Positions 46,441 to 57,600 of a DNA stretch of 64,000 nt are shown here, piece by piece; the stretch's first letter is position 1; each line of letters opens with the position of its first letter. This DNA is from Hypoxylon rubiginosum. Lineage: Eukaryota > Ascomycota > Sordariomycetes > Xylariales > Hypoxylaceae. The DNA is taken from NCBI GenBank assembly GCA_902806565.1, contig CADCXA010000041.1, positions 62,001-126,000 of the forward strand, in the 5' to 3' direction. A program made the translations under genes and the position numbers. The notes below the pieces were generated by a model. That model saw only the letters and a list, made by a program, of their open reading frames with translations, ran no database searches and was not told where the DNA came from.

Positions 46441-48791
46441 CTACACCCAATCCTCCCACCTAGTCCCATCCTCCCTCCTCCTCAGCTCCCCATACCCATA
46501 CTCCCCCCACCCAAACGGCCTCCCGTCCGCCTGCCACGTCGGCCCCTCGGCGTCCTCGAGGAACCCGTTAGCACAATACCTGTACTCCACGCGCGGTGCT
46601 CCTCCTGCCCCTCCTTCCTCGTCGTAGTCGTAGTCGTAGTACGCGTCGTACCGCGGCGCCAGCGCGTCCGCGAGCGACCGCACCGAGCCGTCCGGGTGCA
46701 TCTGGCGCCACGGGTCCCGGCACGTGCCGGCCGCGCACGTCTTGAGGACGAGCAGCAGGGCGTCGAGGCGCGCGGCGACTTTGTGCGCCGGGTGGCCCGC
46801 GGCTAGGAGGGGCGGCGGGGATGATGAGGCGGATGATGAAAGGAGGTTGTGGAGTTGTCCGGGGTCGGTCTGGTGTGGTTGGTAAGTTTTTTTTTCGGTG
46901 TTCTCATGAGAAGGGGAAATATCGGGGGGGGGGGAGGGGGGAAGGGGTGGATACATACTTCCATATCGTAGAGCTCGTGCTCGTTATTGCACCACACCGA
47001 GTAGTACAGGTTATACCCCGGCCCCGAAAGGCGGATGGCCTTGTACGTGTTGTGTTCGAGAGGGTTTCCTAGGCATATTGGGTCAGATCTAGCTCTTTAT
47101 TTTCAGGCGGATGATCTAAGGACTCCAAGTAGAAATGGATTCGGTCTTGTTTCCTGCCACTTACGATTATATATCCCCTCACCCATAGCAAAGCCCCAAT
47201 ACTCTATCCCAGCGTGCTCGCGCCGCCCCCCCTCATCCCTCACCTCCTCGATCCTCTCCCTCGTCACCGGGATCGCATCACCATCGAAGTCGGCCCTCGG
47301 CGGTATCCCCAGCAGGTCGAAGAAGGTCGGCGCGAGGTCAGCGTGCGTGGTGACGACGCCGCCGGCCGCGTAGCCGGCCGCGACGCCGGGCCCCCGCACG
47401 ATCAAGGGAACGTTGACGTCCTCCTCGTACCCGCAGCTCTTGCCCGGCTGCAGCCGGTGCTGGCCGATGTGGAACCCGTTGTCGCTGCTGTACACCACGT
47501 ACGTGTCCTCGAGGAGGCCGTGCCTCTCCAGCCGCTCGACCAGACCCTCGACGAGCTCGTCGACGGCTTGCAGGGCCCGCAGGCGCTGCCGGTAGAAGTG
47601 GTCGTTGTAGTCCACGTTGGTGCTGTTTTGCTGCGGCAGTTCGCGGACCCAGTTGGCACCGGAGGGCTGTAAGGGTTGGTAAGTACAGAACACTTAGGGA
47701 GGTACCTACCTAGGTAATCAAGGAACAAGCTAGTCAGAAGCAGATGTTGTTACCAAATCATACGTACCTCTTCCGGATTGAAACTCGCCGTCCGCGGCAC
47801 CTTCTCGTCCTTAAACAGGTGCTTATGCCGCTCTGCAGGCACCGGCTCAGTGAAGTAGACGGAGTGGATGCCGTGGCCGGGCCCATTCATCACGACATTG
47901 GCGTGCGGCGCGATGGGCGCGGCGACGAGGAAGAACGGCTTCCCCGCATCGACGGCCTCGTCTAGCAGACCGTAAGCCTTTTCGGCGAGGACATCCGTGC
48001 TGTAGTGCCCTTCGTAGCTTCGCGGTTCCTGGCCGTTCCGCTGAAATGTGCTGTTCAGATAGTCATACGTATGGGGATCAAGGAGGAAGTCCTAGTTGTC
48101 TAGTTAGTCTTAGAGCAGGCTCTAGATGGTTCAAATACTTACCGAGCCAGTGAAGCCACCCGGAGGAGGAGAGTTGTAGTTCTCGACGGTGTGCACGTTG
48201 AAGAGCTTCCCCGTGTAGTACGTGTTGTACCCGGCCTCCTGCAGCCATACGGGGAAATAGTTATCGTTGAAGCCCTCAGATACGAATTTGGGATATCCGC
48301 CTAGATCGATGATTAGAAATGAGAAATAGGGATTTAAAATTTATAAATTATATATAGAAAAGCACAAGATTTATTCTCCTCTCCTTAATTGCCACGTTTG
48401 CCAAACAGGAACGTTACATACCGTACGGCGGACTCACATCCGTAACATTCGTATTATGTGCAAACTTGCCCGTCCACAGAGTAACCCTCGACGGACAGCA
48501 CACCGCCGTCGTCGCGTAGTGCTTCTTGAAGTTCGTGCCCTTCTCCAGCAGGTGCTTCTTCACCAGCGGCATGTAGTCCAGCGACGACAGGTGCACGTCC
48601 TGGTCGTCCGTCAGGATGAATACGACGTTGGGCTGTCGCCGCCGCTGCTGCGGCTCGCGGCCGGGTCCGACCAGCGGACGTTGTTGTGCTGCTGCTGCTG
48701 CGTCATCGTCATCACCCCGACCCGGCGTGGCGGCGCTGCCGAGGGTCGCGGCCTGCAGTAGTAGGGCGGCGGTTAGAGCCGTGATGCGCAT
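46441..48791 (-). CDS. Secreted arylsulfatase-type sulfatase
   Basis: Six exons (48791-48422, 48300-48143, 48091-47768, 47666-47165, 47068-46959, 46869-46441) encode 630 residues. MRITALTAALLLQAATLGSA is a signal peptide. FILTDDQD supplies the first metal-binding aspartates. CCPSR at residues 98-102 is the C-x-P-S-R signature whose first Cys (98) becomes formylglycine; GKLFNVH and SSDNGFHIGQHRL give further active-site residues. The enzyme should hydrolyse sulfate esters, aryl sulfates being the usual guess. The C-terminal exon has an Asp/Tyr-rich run (YYDYDYDEE) that is likely flexible. Introns of 51-121 nt all keep phase. It closes the run of enzyme genes before Med5; it may be an ordinary scavenging enzyme rather than part of the pathway. 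Confidence 0.93.
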
Positions 48792-49450
48792 TTTCGACCC
48801 ACGATAATTATTTTCACACCTGAAAAAATTATTTATATAACCTTATTGTGAGATGATTCCGATTTTTCATCAGTATCGCATTAAGTAGGGTCTTAGATCT
48901 ACTCCTCCCTTAGATATGCACTCGTCTAAGAGGTGGTTGGTTTAGGTAATCGAGCATTGAACTCCAATGGTCGAAGACAGGGGTTGTATGGCGTGCTTGA
49001 GAATAGCGTCAAGCCAACAAGCCTCATAATGACTTACCCAATTGTAAATTGTAACAAAGCCCAGTTTTACCGACGTAGAAAGGAGTGAATAGTAACAGTC
49101 CTAGGTACCTTACGGGTAGGTATTAGTTGTTGGCTTTGTCTTATGCAGTACGCAATTCATTCTTCCTATCAAGCTAAACCTCAAAACCCAGCCTCGTCAA
49201 TGCCATATCGACCGGAAGTATCTCAAGACAAAACTTCCTTCGAAAGAAACCAACGCATCAGGCCTAAACATTACTCCCTCATCCATCAGGGTATCGTTAG
49301 ACTGAAAATCCATCTCCTCGAGACCAGGAAGTTCCCTTAGACAACACCAAAAAAACGCCGAGCCCGCCATCCTGCCTCAGCAGAGTCCAATCCAGACCAC
49401 ATCCAACATTAATATCTATCAAGGACACTGTTGAGCTGCTGCCAGTCCTC
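48792..49450. other. Intergenic region
   Basis: Upstream of the sulfatase and 3' of Med5; includes a CCTAGGTACC motif near 49100. No gene. Confidence 0.5.
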
Positions 49451-52400
49451 CTAAGACAAGCCCCAGTTTTCGAAGGGATCCCCGCTACTCCCGCCGGTCC
49501 CGAGTCCGCCGAACATATCGGCATCGCCACCGTAATCGAGGCCGTGATGGCCCGAGTCGCCCAAGCTGCCGCCGAGATGGCTCATGTCGTTACCGCCAAG
49601 GTCCAGGCCCATGCTTGCGTCGTCCCCCCCTAGCCCATCACTCTGCGCCGCGGCTGCCAATGCGTCCCCAAGCGCCGTTGCATTTTCTGCCAAGTCCAAG
49701 GAAGCCAATCCGTCCTGCAGCATCGTCTCGGCGGGCGGCGGCATAAGCAGCTGTGCCTCGACTTTGCGGTACAGTCGTACGATGATCTCGGCCATCATGG
49801 GATCCGATTTCTGAATCTTCTTGCAATCCTCTGCTTCGTGCTTCAGTGCCCCTGGAAGTGAAATAAGTCGTTGCGGTGGCACTACGGGATGACTTGATGT
49901 GTCTACGAGTAGTGCAAATTCCGCTGGGGGCGGCATATTTGTCACATCGGGAGCACATATGAGAGCAGTAGCTATATCGTGAGCGATGCTTCCGTTACCC
50001 GCTTCAGTCTGTAATTTGACTTCTTCCAGGATAATGTATAGCAATCGCCTCGCTCCAAGCATCTTCAGAGCCGCTAAAATTTGCCGGTGCGTGTAGGATG
50101 TTGGCATCACATTAAGGCCCGGATGAACACTCCATGTCACAAAGCCTTGCAAAACGTGCCGCACATTTGCGGCGAAGCCGCCATTCGCCGTACTCGTCCA
50201 TGTTTCCAATTCGTTGTTAGCGGCACTGGCAGTTCGTCTTGAGAGTCGAATGTTTTCTCTAATTGCTTTAAGGAGAGGTTCTACGGCTTGACTCTTAGGA
50301 TCATGTCGCTGATACGATCTCAATGAGTACTCTAGCGGTATTGCGACTATGTTGAGCACTGACGATAACATCGCTTGCGCATCAGTAGAGCTTTGTTTCG
50401 TTAAGATAATCAATGCGAAAATCCTGAGAATAGCTCTCTGTTCCGCGGTATTATGAAGTTCTGTCCAAAGTTGGTTGGACATGTGTATTATTGCCGGTAC
50501 GAGGGACGGCAGCAGAAATGTGTTCGCGAGATCTTAGTTAGAAGTTAGTATTTCCCCAGGAACTCTGTCGTTTCAGAACTTACACTCAATGCCAGTTTTC
50601 AGGCTCTCCTCGTCAAGATGGTTTGTGCTGAACGCCAGAACAATGTTATGGAAAAGCGTTGGAACAAGGAGATAAAAGTCTTGAGGGGGGCAAGAGGATA
50701 GTAGCTCATCTGCCAATCCACCAGATTCGGTATCGAAGAGGCCTAGAATCCATCCACGAAGGTGATCCTTCTCCTGATCTGTCAATTCATCCAGTGGCTT
50801 GCTGAATTGACCAACGCTCAATAACTTGGCAACGAACGAATCTGGTGAATGAATACCTAGGTCCGCAGTAGACAGCTTATAGCGGTAAACGAATGCGAGG
50901 ACGAGAAGAAGCACAGACCCGAACTCTTCATAAACCGGCTGATACTCCCCCTGATCCTCTTCGTACCGCCAGTTATCAAGCAAGTCGCAGAGAGGATGCA
51001 ATATAGCTATCGGCTTATTGAACAAAAGCATCACGTCGAGTGACAATGGTTTCTTAGCCAATTGACTGCAGAGAAGCTTTAGGGTCATCGTCTCTTTATT
51101 ATTGCAAAGACGCGCAATCACCTAATGGATTACAACGTTAGCGTAACGGGTTTTGGAACGAATGCAACTTTGCAACTTCTGCGCTTACCTCTGCGAGCGC
51201 TTGACAAACGGCTCCGACATTGCCGTCCATATTGTCGAGTTCGGTGATCAAACGTAGCATCCTCTCAGGGTCCCCCATACATTCTTCGACGAGCTGTTCC
51301 TTGACGTAACGGCCTGCCTGTGGTAGAGTTTGGTATGTAATTTCACCAAGTAAACCTTCGATACTCGACTCGGGGATCAAACCATGTAGACAGCACGCGA
51401 AGCAAAAATCTTGACGGACACTATCGGTGAAAGTGTTGTTGTTATGCGCTTCATCGAACATGGCAGATAGAGTAGGAAACGCGTTCGTGTCAACCTGATT
51501 CAGAGCCTCCGTAATGCAGAATTGGGCTGACAAAGGGGGGAACATCGATGTCGCCAACGTTGCAAGAAGCAGAGGTAGCTTGTTGATCAGGTAGGATCGA
51601 AGCACGTGTCCTACCTGTTGATGTTGGCTCTCATTGCGGAATACTATATTTGCAAGCACATCAAATGAAGCCAGAATAAGATCGATCGTAGTGGATTGAA
51701 CGTCCCCCTGCATTCGTTAGAATTCATCTCGTCCAGCTCGCAAATAATACTATGACATACCTGATACCTGTTATTTAAATAATTAAACAGCGTTGCGTCA
51801 TCTATGATCGGTCGACCAACAAGCTATGTAGAGTTAGTCCGCTATGCCATACAGTCATGTAGTCTAGGATCTTACCAAGGCGTTCAAGTAGATATATAGG
51901 CCAGCTCGAGTATTGACAGTCGGCAGTTCGGTGACGATGAAGTTGTCAAGCGCCATAGTTGATTCAATATCATCAATTACAGGGTTGGTCGTGTCCCTTT
52001 TCTTGTCAGCTGGCTCGAACGAAGCAAGCGTTTCAGTGCGAAATAGCTCCAGCCGGCTCGCGATCTGTGATCCGTTCTGCATGATTGAAGGAACGAAATT
52101 GGCCAGACTTTCGGATAGCGCTCTTCGTGCCTCTTGGAGATTTACGATGTTAGCTCCAAGCGAATCTGCGTAGGGTACAAGGAGTTCATGAAGGGCACAC
52201 ACCTTTAGCAAAGGGCCGACTTAGAGCCGCGAGAACAATCTGATTCTCGAAAACTCCAAGGAGGGCCATAACAAACGCAGCTCTTGCTGCCTCCATCTCA
52301 TCCTTTATATGCGGACTTTGTAGCTGACCCATGACATCCTGGGCGAACCCTGCCGATGCTGAAGTGAACAGCATCATCCACTTGGCAATCAGCTTGCATA

Positions 52401-52905
52401 TTGTTATAGCATCGGCGGCATTTGTTATCCATATCCCCATCCTTATTGCCTTGGCCAGGCGGTAGAATATGACCTCCTCGGCAGCATACGAGCTTCCCCA
52501 TCTCAGCTGCAATGTTCCATCCGAAATCTTGGGAGGGACGTTGCCGGCCTTCTGCGCCTGCACGTGAGAGGTAGAGTAGTTGTAAAGGGCCTTGAGGATG
52601 GAGGGGGTATCGATAAGCTTATGGCTCGTAAGGACTTGAATGTAGCGGGGGATGCGAGGGTCGAGGCTCTCGTGGTTAGAATCGCGGGGCCTCAAGAAGA
52701 TGTCGGCGATGGCTGCTGGTGATAAAGGATGTTTAGATTTGAGTAGGGATACGTAGGATTCGAAGGTATCCGGATCGAGGCGAGAAGAGATGCATTGGTC
52801 CAAGAACTTAGCCCACTCCTCTCTCGATTGAGTATGATCGCGTGCGGGAGCAGCGCTTAGGTCGAGGCCACCCTGCCCCATCAGCATATCCACGTCCATT
52901 TCCAT
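49451..52905 (-). CDS. MED5: Mediator of RNA polymerase II transcription subunit 5 (Med5/Nut1)
   Basis: Six exons (52905-52203, 52132-51876, 51823-51761, 51707-51189, 51121-50584, 50532-49451) encode 1,053 residues, the usual size for filamentous fungi. The N-terminus has the family pattern WAKFLDQCISSRLDPDTFESY followed by KHPLSPAAIADIFLRP, and RRALSESLANFVPSI follows intron 1. The body is a long helical repeat region. The C-terminus is Gly/Asp-rich, ending in DPFENWGLS. Med5 is a fungal subunit of the Mediator tail, linking gene-specific activators to RNA polymerase II in the nucleus. For intron 1 a 70-nt intron with a GCTAAC branch point was preferred over a 37-nt alternative because it restores the conserved EARR segment. 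A CTGTTG-type short repeat (about 52991-53022) lies in the 5' leader. Confidence 0.82.
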
Positions 52906-53895
52906 GGCGGAAGATAGCACGCAGCAGATCTAATCATGCACGTCAGTCCTAGCGTTGATGTGGTGATGTTATTAGTAGCGACGCAGTTCCTTGTTCCTGT
53001 TGCTGTTGCTATTGCTGTTGCTGAAAGGGAATGAATGGTTAAAAAGTTGAAAGTTGAGCAAGGCTGAACATTCCGGAAATTCCACACACCCACCCAACCT
53101 AAATTGGCGTCGGCCTGTAGCCTGCCCACTAAGCCGCCCGCTAGGAGGTATCTTTAGCGATCTTAGCGGCTCTAGCAATACAACCTTACCGCTATCGACA
53201 GGCACTCCGGTTAAGCGATCTGCTTGGCTCCTGTCGCTAATCCAACCTAGGTGTTCGCCAAGCCAGGGGCACAGGCCGAGGCCAGACCTTGGGAGCTTGG
53301 GCCACGTAAATGTAGCTATAGTAAACAACCCCCCTATTCCTTTACCGCGGTAAACGAGCTTCCAAGTTCACATCTGAGTTGTTTAATCTACCTCCTTACG
53401 TACCTCCTAGGTAGGTATCCAGACTCAACTTCTTCATATATGTAATATGAGTTGGCTTCCCACATGTGCCATATGCCACCGCGCAATGCGTGACGCATGA
53501 CCTATGATTCCAAGCCGCAGCTAATGTTAAACCTGTATTTGATTTTTTTTAACTAAGACGACCCTTTTCCATGACCACGCGCGTTCCTTAACCATCCTGT
53601 GGTGTACTATGAGCTGCGCTACAATACACTCAAACTGAACCAATACTCCAAAGCTGTTCCAATAAGTACTCTGAACTTGAAAACGTTTAGTTGAGCCGCT
53701 ATTTGCTCAACGTGTTGGAATTCCGTACGTACGCCTGTCCACCTCTTCCAACACCAAACAAAGGTATCTTGCCAGTCTACGTGTCCAATCTAGTACCTAA
53801 GCGTTATGCACCTCAGCCGTTCGCCGATCTTTTTGCGGGATATGGAGTAAATATGCAGTGATGTGACGATACCGCCGCCACGCCATCCTGTTTGT
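52906..53895. other. Intergenic region
   Basis: Upstream of Med5 and 3' of the next gene. Contains the CTGTTG repeat near 52991-53022 and a CCTCCTAGGTAGGT motif at 53403. No gene. Confidence 0.5.
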
Positions 53896-54675
53896 TTAGA
53901 CATCTTCGTTCTTCACAACGACTGCCATGTCTCTATCGACGTCTGGTGAGCGTGGTCCTACCATCCAGTCCTGCATTGCCAGCCACTCACTCCAGGTTTC
54001 CTCTGCGTTGACGATCTCTTTCTCCGTGACGTTTTGAAGCGGTCGTAGGTGAGGGATACTCTGGTCGTCAGACATATCATACTGAGACTTAACCTTCAGC
54101 CACCCGGCGCTTTTGGCTGCAAAGAGGAAGTTCCTCCGTTCGACCTCATGAAGGTGGCCTATACCGGCAATCCAATCGTCCCCGAAGAAACCATGCAGAA
54201 CGCCTGGGAGATCCATCCCGGTTGCTACCAGTCGCCGGATGTACGGGGTCAAGGAGACTGATATGGGTGGCTGACTGGACATTGGAAGCTTTCCCGCTGC
54301 GATTGACGAGGGTGACGGTACACCTGGAGGTGATCCGGGTAGTTTTGAGGAAACCACGGGATGAATTTTCTGAAACGGCAGCTGGATGTTCACGAACGCT
54401 GCAACAGCCTGGACCGGCCCGCTGTGCTGAGCGTGATCCAGGAAGTACCGGACGCACGACTGAAATTGCGGGTACCACTCGAGAATGTCGAATTGGGACT
54501 CCTGGAATGGGTAGAAAGGGCCCGACGGATTCATCTCCGCCGCCATGCCTCGTGCGCCGGCAGACGACGAAGGTTGCATAGGCGAGCGGGACTGGGACTG
54601 GGACGGTTGAAACGGCATTGGGAATCCGGGAGGCCCACCTCCACCTCCACTTCCGTGTCCGTGAGAGTAAGCCAT
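53896..54675 (-). CDS. Conserved fungal protein of unknown function (259 aa)
   Basis: A single-exon frame starting at ATG 54675 (MAYSHGHGSGGGG). The first 50 residues are Gly/Pro/Ser/Gln-rich and probably disordered. From about residue 60 comes a folded-looking region with ILEWYPQFQSCVRYFLDHAQ and AVAAFVNIQLPFQ, then LTPYIRRLVATGMDLPGVLHGFFGDDW and an acidic, Trp-rich C-terminus (EETWSEWLAMQDWMVGPR). The pattern looks familiar from Pezizomycotina proteomes, but I cannot name a function. The open frame continues upstream without an ATG to 54867, so an extra 5' exon cannot be excluded. No membrane segment or signal peptide is seen. Confidence 0.72.
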   Translation of the reverse strand: MAYSHGHGSGGGGGPPGFPMPFQPSQSQSRSPMQPSSSAGARGMAAEMNPSGPFYPFQESQFDILEWYPQFQSCVRYFLDHAQHSGPVQAVAAFVNIQLPFQKIHPVVSSKLPGSPPGVPSPSSIAAGKLPMSSQPPISVSLTPYIRRLVATGMDLPGVLHGFFGDDWIAGIGHLHEVERRNFLFAAKSAGWLKVKSQYDMSDDQSIPHLRPLQNVTEKEIVNAEETWSEWLAMQDWMVGPRSPDVDRDMAVVVKNEDV

Positions 54676-57600
54676 GCCGTCCGAGTTAGAACAGCGGGCA
54701 CGCCGAGAACGCCGAGGACGCCTTGAGTGCTGGTGACGGCCGTCTGTTTCCCGGCCAAGAGCGCTTCGAGGAGTGTCTAGTAACACTGAGCTGCGTTTAT
54801 TTGATTGTCTAGATATGGTAGCCAGTTCGTAAAGATAGGTCGATAGGAGGGAGGATGTGTATATCAACCAGCAAGAAAGAGAGCGTACCGGACTAGAACA
54901 TCGCGGATGCTCTACATTGAATTGACCCGAGGTACGCCAATTAGAAGAGGGAAAGTTAAATTGGTGATAGATAATGGAACTAGTTGAAGGCGGCGGGCCG
55001 AGGAAGGTTTTAATACCTCTTAGAGGAGTCGTAGCTTGTTTCTACTCTTTTCATCGTACCCTTCATCTAGACCAGTCCGCTTTGAGTTAAGGGAAAGGGG
55101 GGAAGGAGGCTGTAAGTCAACACGAAGAAAATCGACAATATAATGAAAAAAGAAAAAGAAAAAAAGGAAAGGAAAAAAGAAAAGAAAAGAAAAATAATAA
55201 TAATGTGACTAGGTCACAGACAAGGTCACAGTAACCGGCGCTCGGCAGCTGAACCACGAGAACTATACCACAGGGTCCGCCACTTGCGGCATGTACAGTC
55301 GGTTCAACAACAGGATCTAGATGTAGTCATTGTGGGGGGCCGATCACACTTGTGAGGCTTGGTGCCGCACCGGACAGGGTTCAGCCAGTTACGAGATGGA
55401 CGAAAAGAGACATGGCCCGAAAAGGGAACAGAAGAATAATCAAAATAATTCCAATTCCATAAACGCGACAAGGTCTGCGTCTGCCATCGCGACCGGACCC
55501 CGACTTTCGCCCAAGAAACCTCCAAGGAACCTCCAAGAACCTAGCCCAGACGTTGGCGTGGGTGCCTGGGCCTGTGCTTGCGCATTTCTATCCGTCCGGT
55601 TCGGTAGACGTCCGCCCAGAAGTAGTATAGGGCGGCTCTAAAAGGATGACGCAAGGAATTGATCTATCGTTCTTACGAATTCTTGGGTTAGATTCGAAGT
55701 GGAGGGGCTTTGACAGTTTGGTTCGTGAAGACTTTAGGCGAAAATCAAACACAGAATCAAAACTAGACCATAGCTGGATGATCGCTTGTCATCCAATCTG
55801 CCAATGTATCTGTGTATGTAGAGAGAACTGCACGACGGTCAAGGGAGGAAATGGAACCGGCGATCTCTGGATATTCAACGTCGGCTCGAGGAGAAGCTCA
55901 ATGGAGACTTTTAGAAATTCACGAAGCATCTAAACAGTAAGGAATGGGACGATGATGACGATCATGAAGGGGGATAAAAAGATGAGGCTGCAAAGAGGCA
56001 ATCCATGCATGTGTTCGCGCACGGCGGAAGAAAGACCCTGACGAAGCGCGAGGCGTCCGCTAGGGTCGTCTTCCAACGGGACCAAGGGGCCAAGGGTTAC
56101 CAAGGGCGGCCAAGGGTGTTCAAGGCCCAGGACAGCCTGGACAGCCCAGATTCGAGAGTAGAGAAGTTCAGGGTCGCTGCCGCATATGTAATGTAGGTAA
56201 GTAGGGTTCCCTGTCCGGCGCTGACAAGAGAGGAAGAGATCGGAGCGACGGGCTAGAGCGAGCGGAAACCATTGGATAACAGGCCCAGACCTATTTTGAC
56301 AGGAAGGAACTTTGCGGCGGCGACGGAGACGGTGGACGAGGGGGTGGAACGGGGGGCATGGGGGGGTGTTAGGCAGTTAGGGGTGTAGTCCCGGTCCACT
56401 CTCCTGCGAACGCCACTGGCGACTTGGGGCCAGGGCTGCCAGGTGGTAGGAATAGGAATTGGAACTGGAACTAGCAGAATGGATATTTTTCGATGATTGA
56501 CAGATTTTAGACAGTACATGCACATGCACCCTGCCCTGGAATAGCGTACATACAGGTGGGGTGGCAGGGTAGTATAGAGGAGATTCCAGCGGGATTGGAG
56601 GGGGTTATAGAAGCTCACAGGCCTGTGACCGAGTAACAGCACACCTGAATACGGTAAAGCTAGCACCGATAATACCTTGAGCCTGCCACTTACACCGCAG
56701 AACCGCAGACAAGCTTTCGTCTACCTCTGCTAGGGCTAGTCTAATAAAAAAAACTTTGAGGCATGTGCAATTATGCATCTCCGAACAAGAGACCGAGCAT
56801 CTTTCCCGACTTCAACTGGCTGAGCGGCCAAAGAACTGGAGCTTCGGCAGGCCTCCGACCAAATTTTCTGATTTTCACTTTGCATCACTTCGCCGGTTCT
56901 AATCCGTACCCGTAGTAACATTTTCCCATTTCCCCTACCTAAGGTAAGCATCTATCTACTAGTATTATAGTACTATCAACGATACGACGGTAGTCTTTCT
57001 CTCCCTCTCGCCCTCCTGCTATGTTCTGGGAATGGGTACTATATCCTCGGCCTATGAACCCTGAGACTTCGTCTTACCTGGTCTCTGATCTGGCAATCTG
57101 CTTTGCCTCCCGAGAATCTGTGTAGCCCTCGCCCGGTTACCCCTTACTGATCTGAGACAGGACCGTTACCACTTACTCGTAACATCAACATATAACCTCG
57201 TAGCCTTGGTCTCGGTGGCCATCTTGCCATCCCACCTTTACGGATATTATTCCCTTCGGCGTCAAGTCCCTCGCAGATATCAAAATTGCCAAGCTGTACT
57301 TTTCTTGATCCCCGAGCTTACCAAGTGGTATTCCCAACGGACGGATCATGTGCTCCTAATAACCATCACCGTCGCCCCTCGGAGGTATCCGAGTTATATC
57401 TCGAATTCCATATGTGAGAGACCTAACAAGGAGGTCACGAGGCTTCAACACGGGAGATATTACCAAAGTTATGGTATCGGCGGTAGACGGACCTCGCGAG
57501 TCATGTCCAGCCTTGTATCGGTTGCGAGGCTCTTTGGTCTAGATTCCTCGGTCGGATCTTTAACCGGCTTGCGGAACGGCATCACTTGAGCAATTAACCC

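Noticed and set aside
47214..47672. 152-codon plus-strand frame opposite the sulfatase
   Set aside because: Antisense shadow of a GC-rich sulfatase exon; no start context.
52133..52202. Frameshift in Med5 at the first junction
   Set aside because: A 70-nt intron with donor, branch point GCTAAC and acceptor restores the frame and the conserved sequence.
56253..56666. 137-codon minus-strand frame
   Set aside because: No family resemblance, odd composition and no supporting splice or promoter signals.
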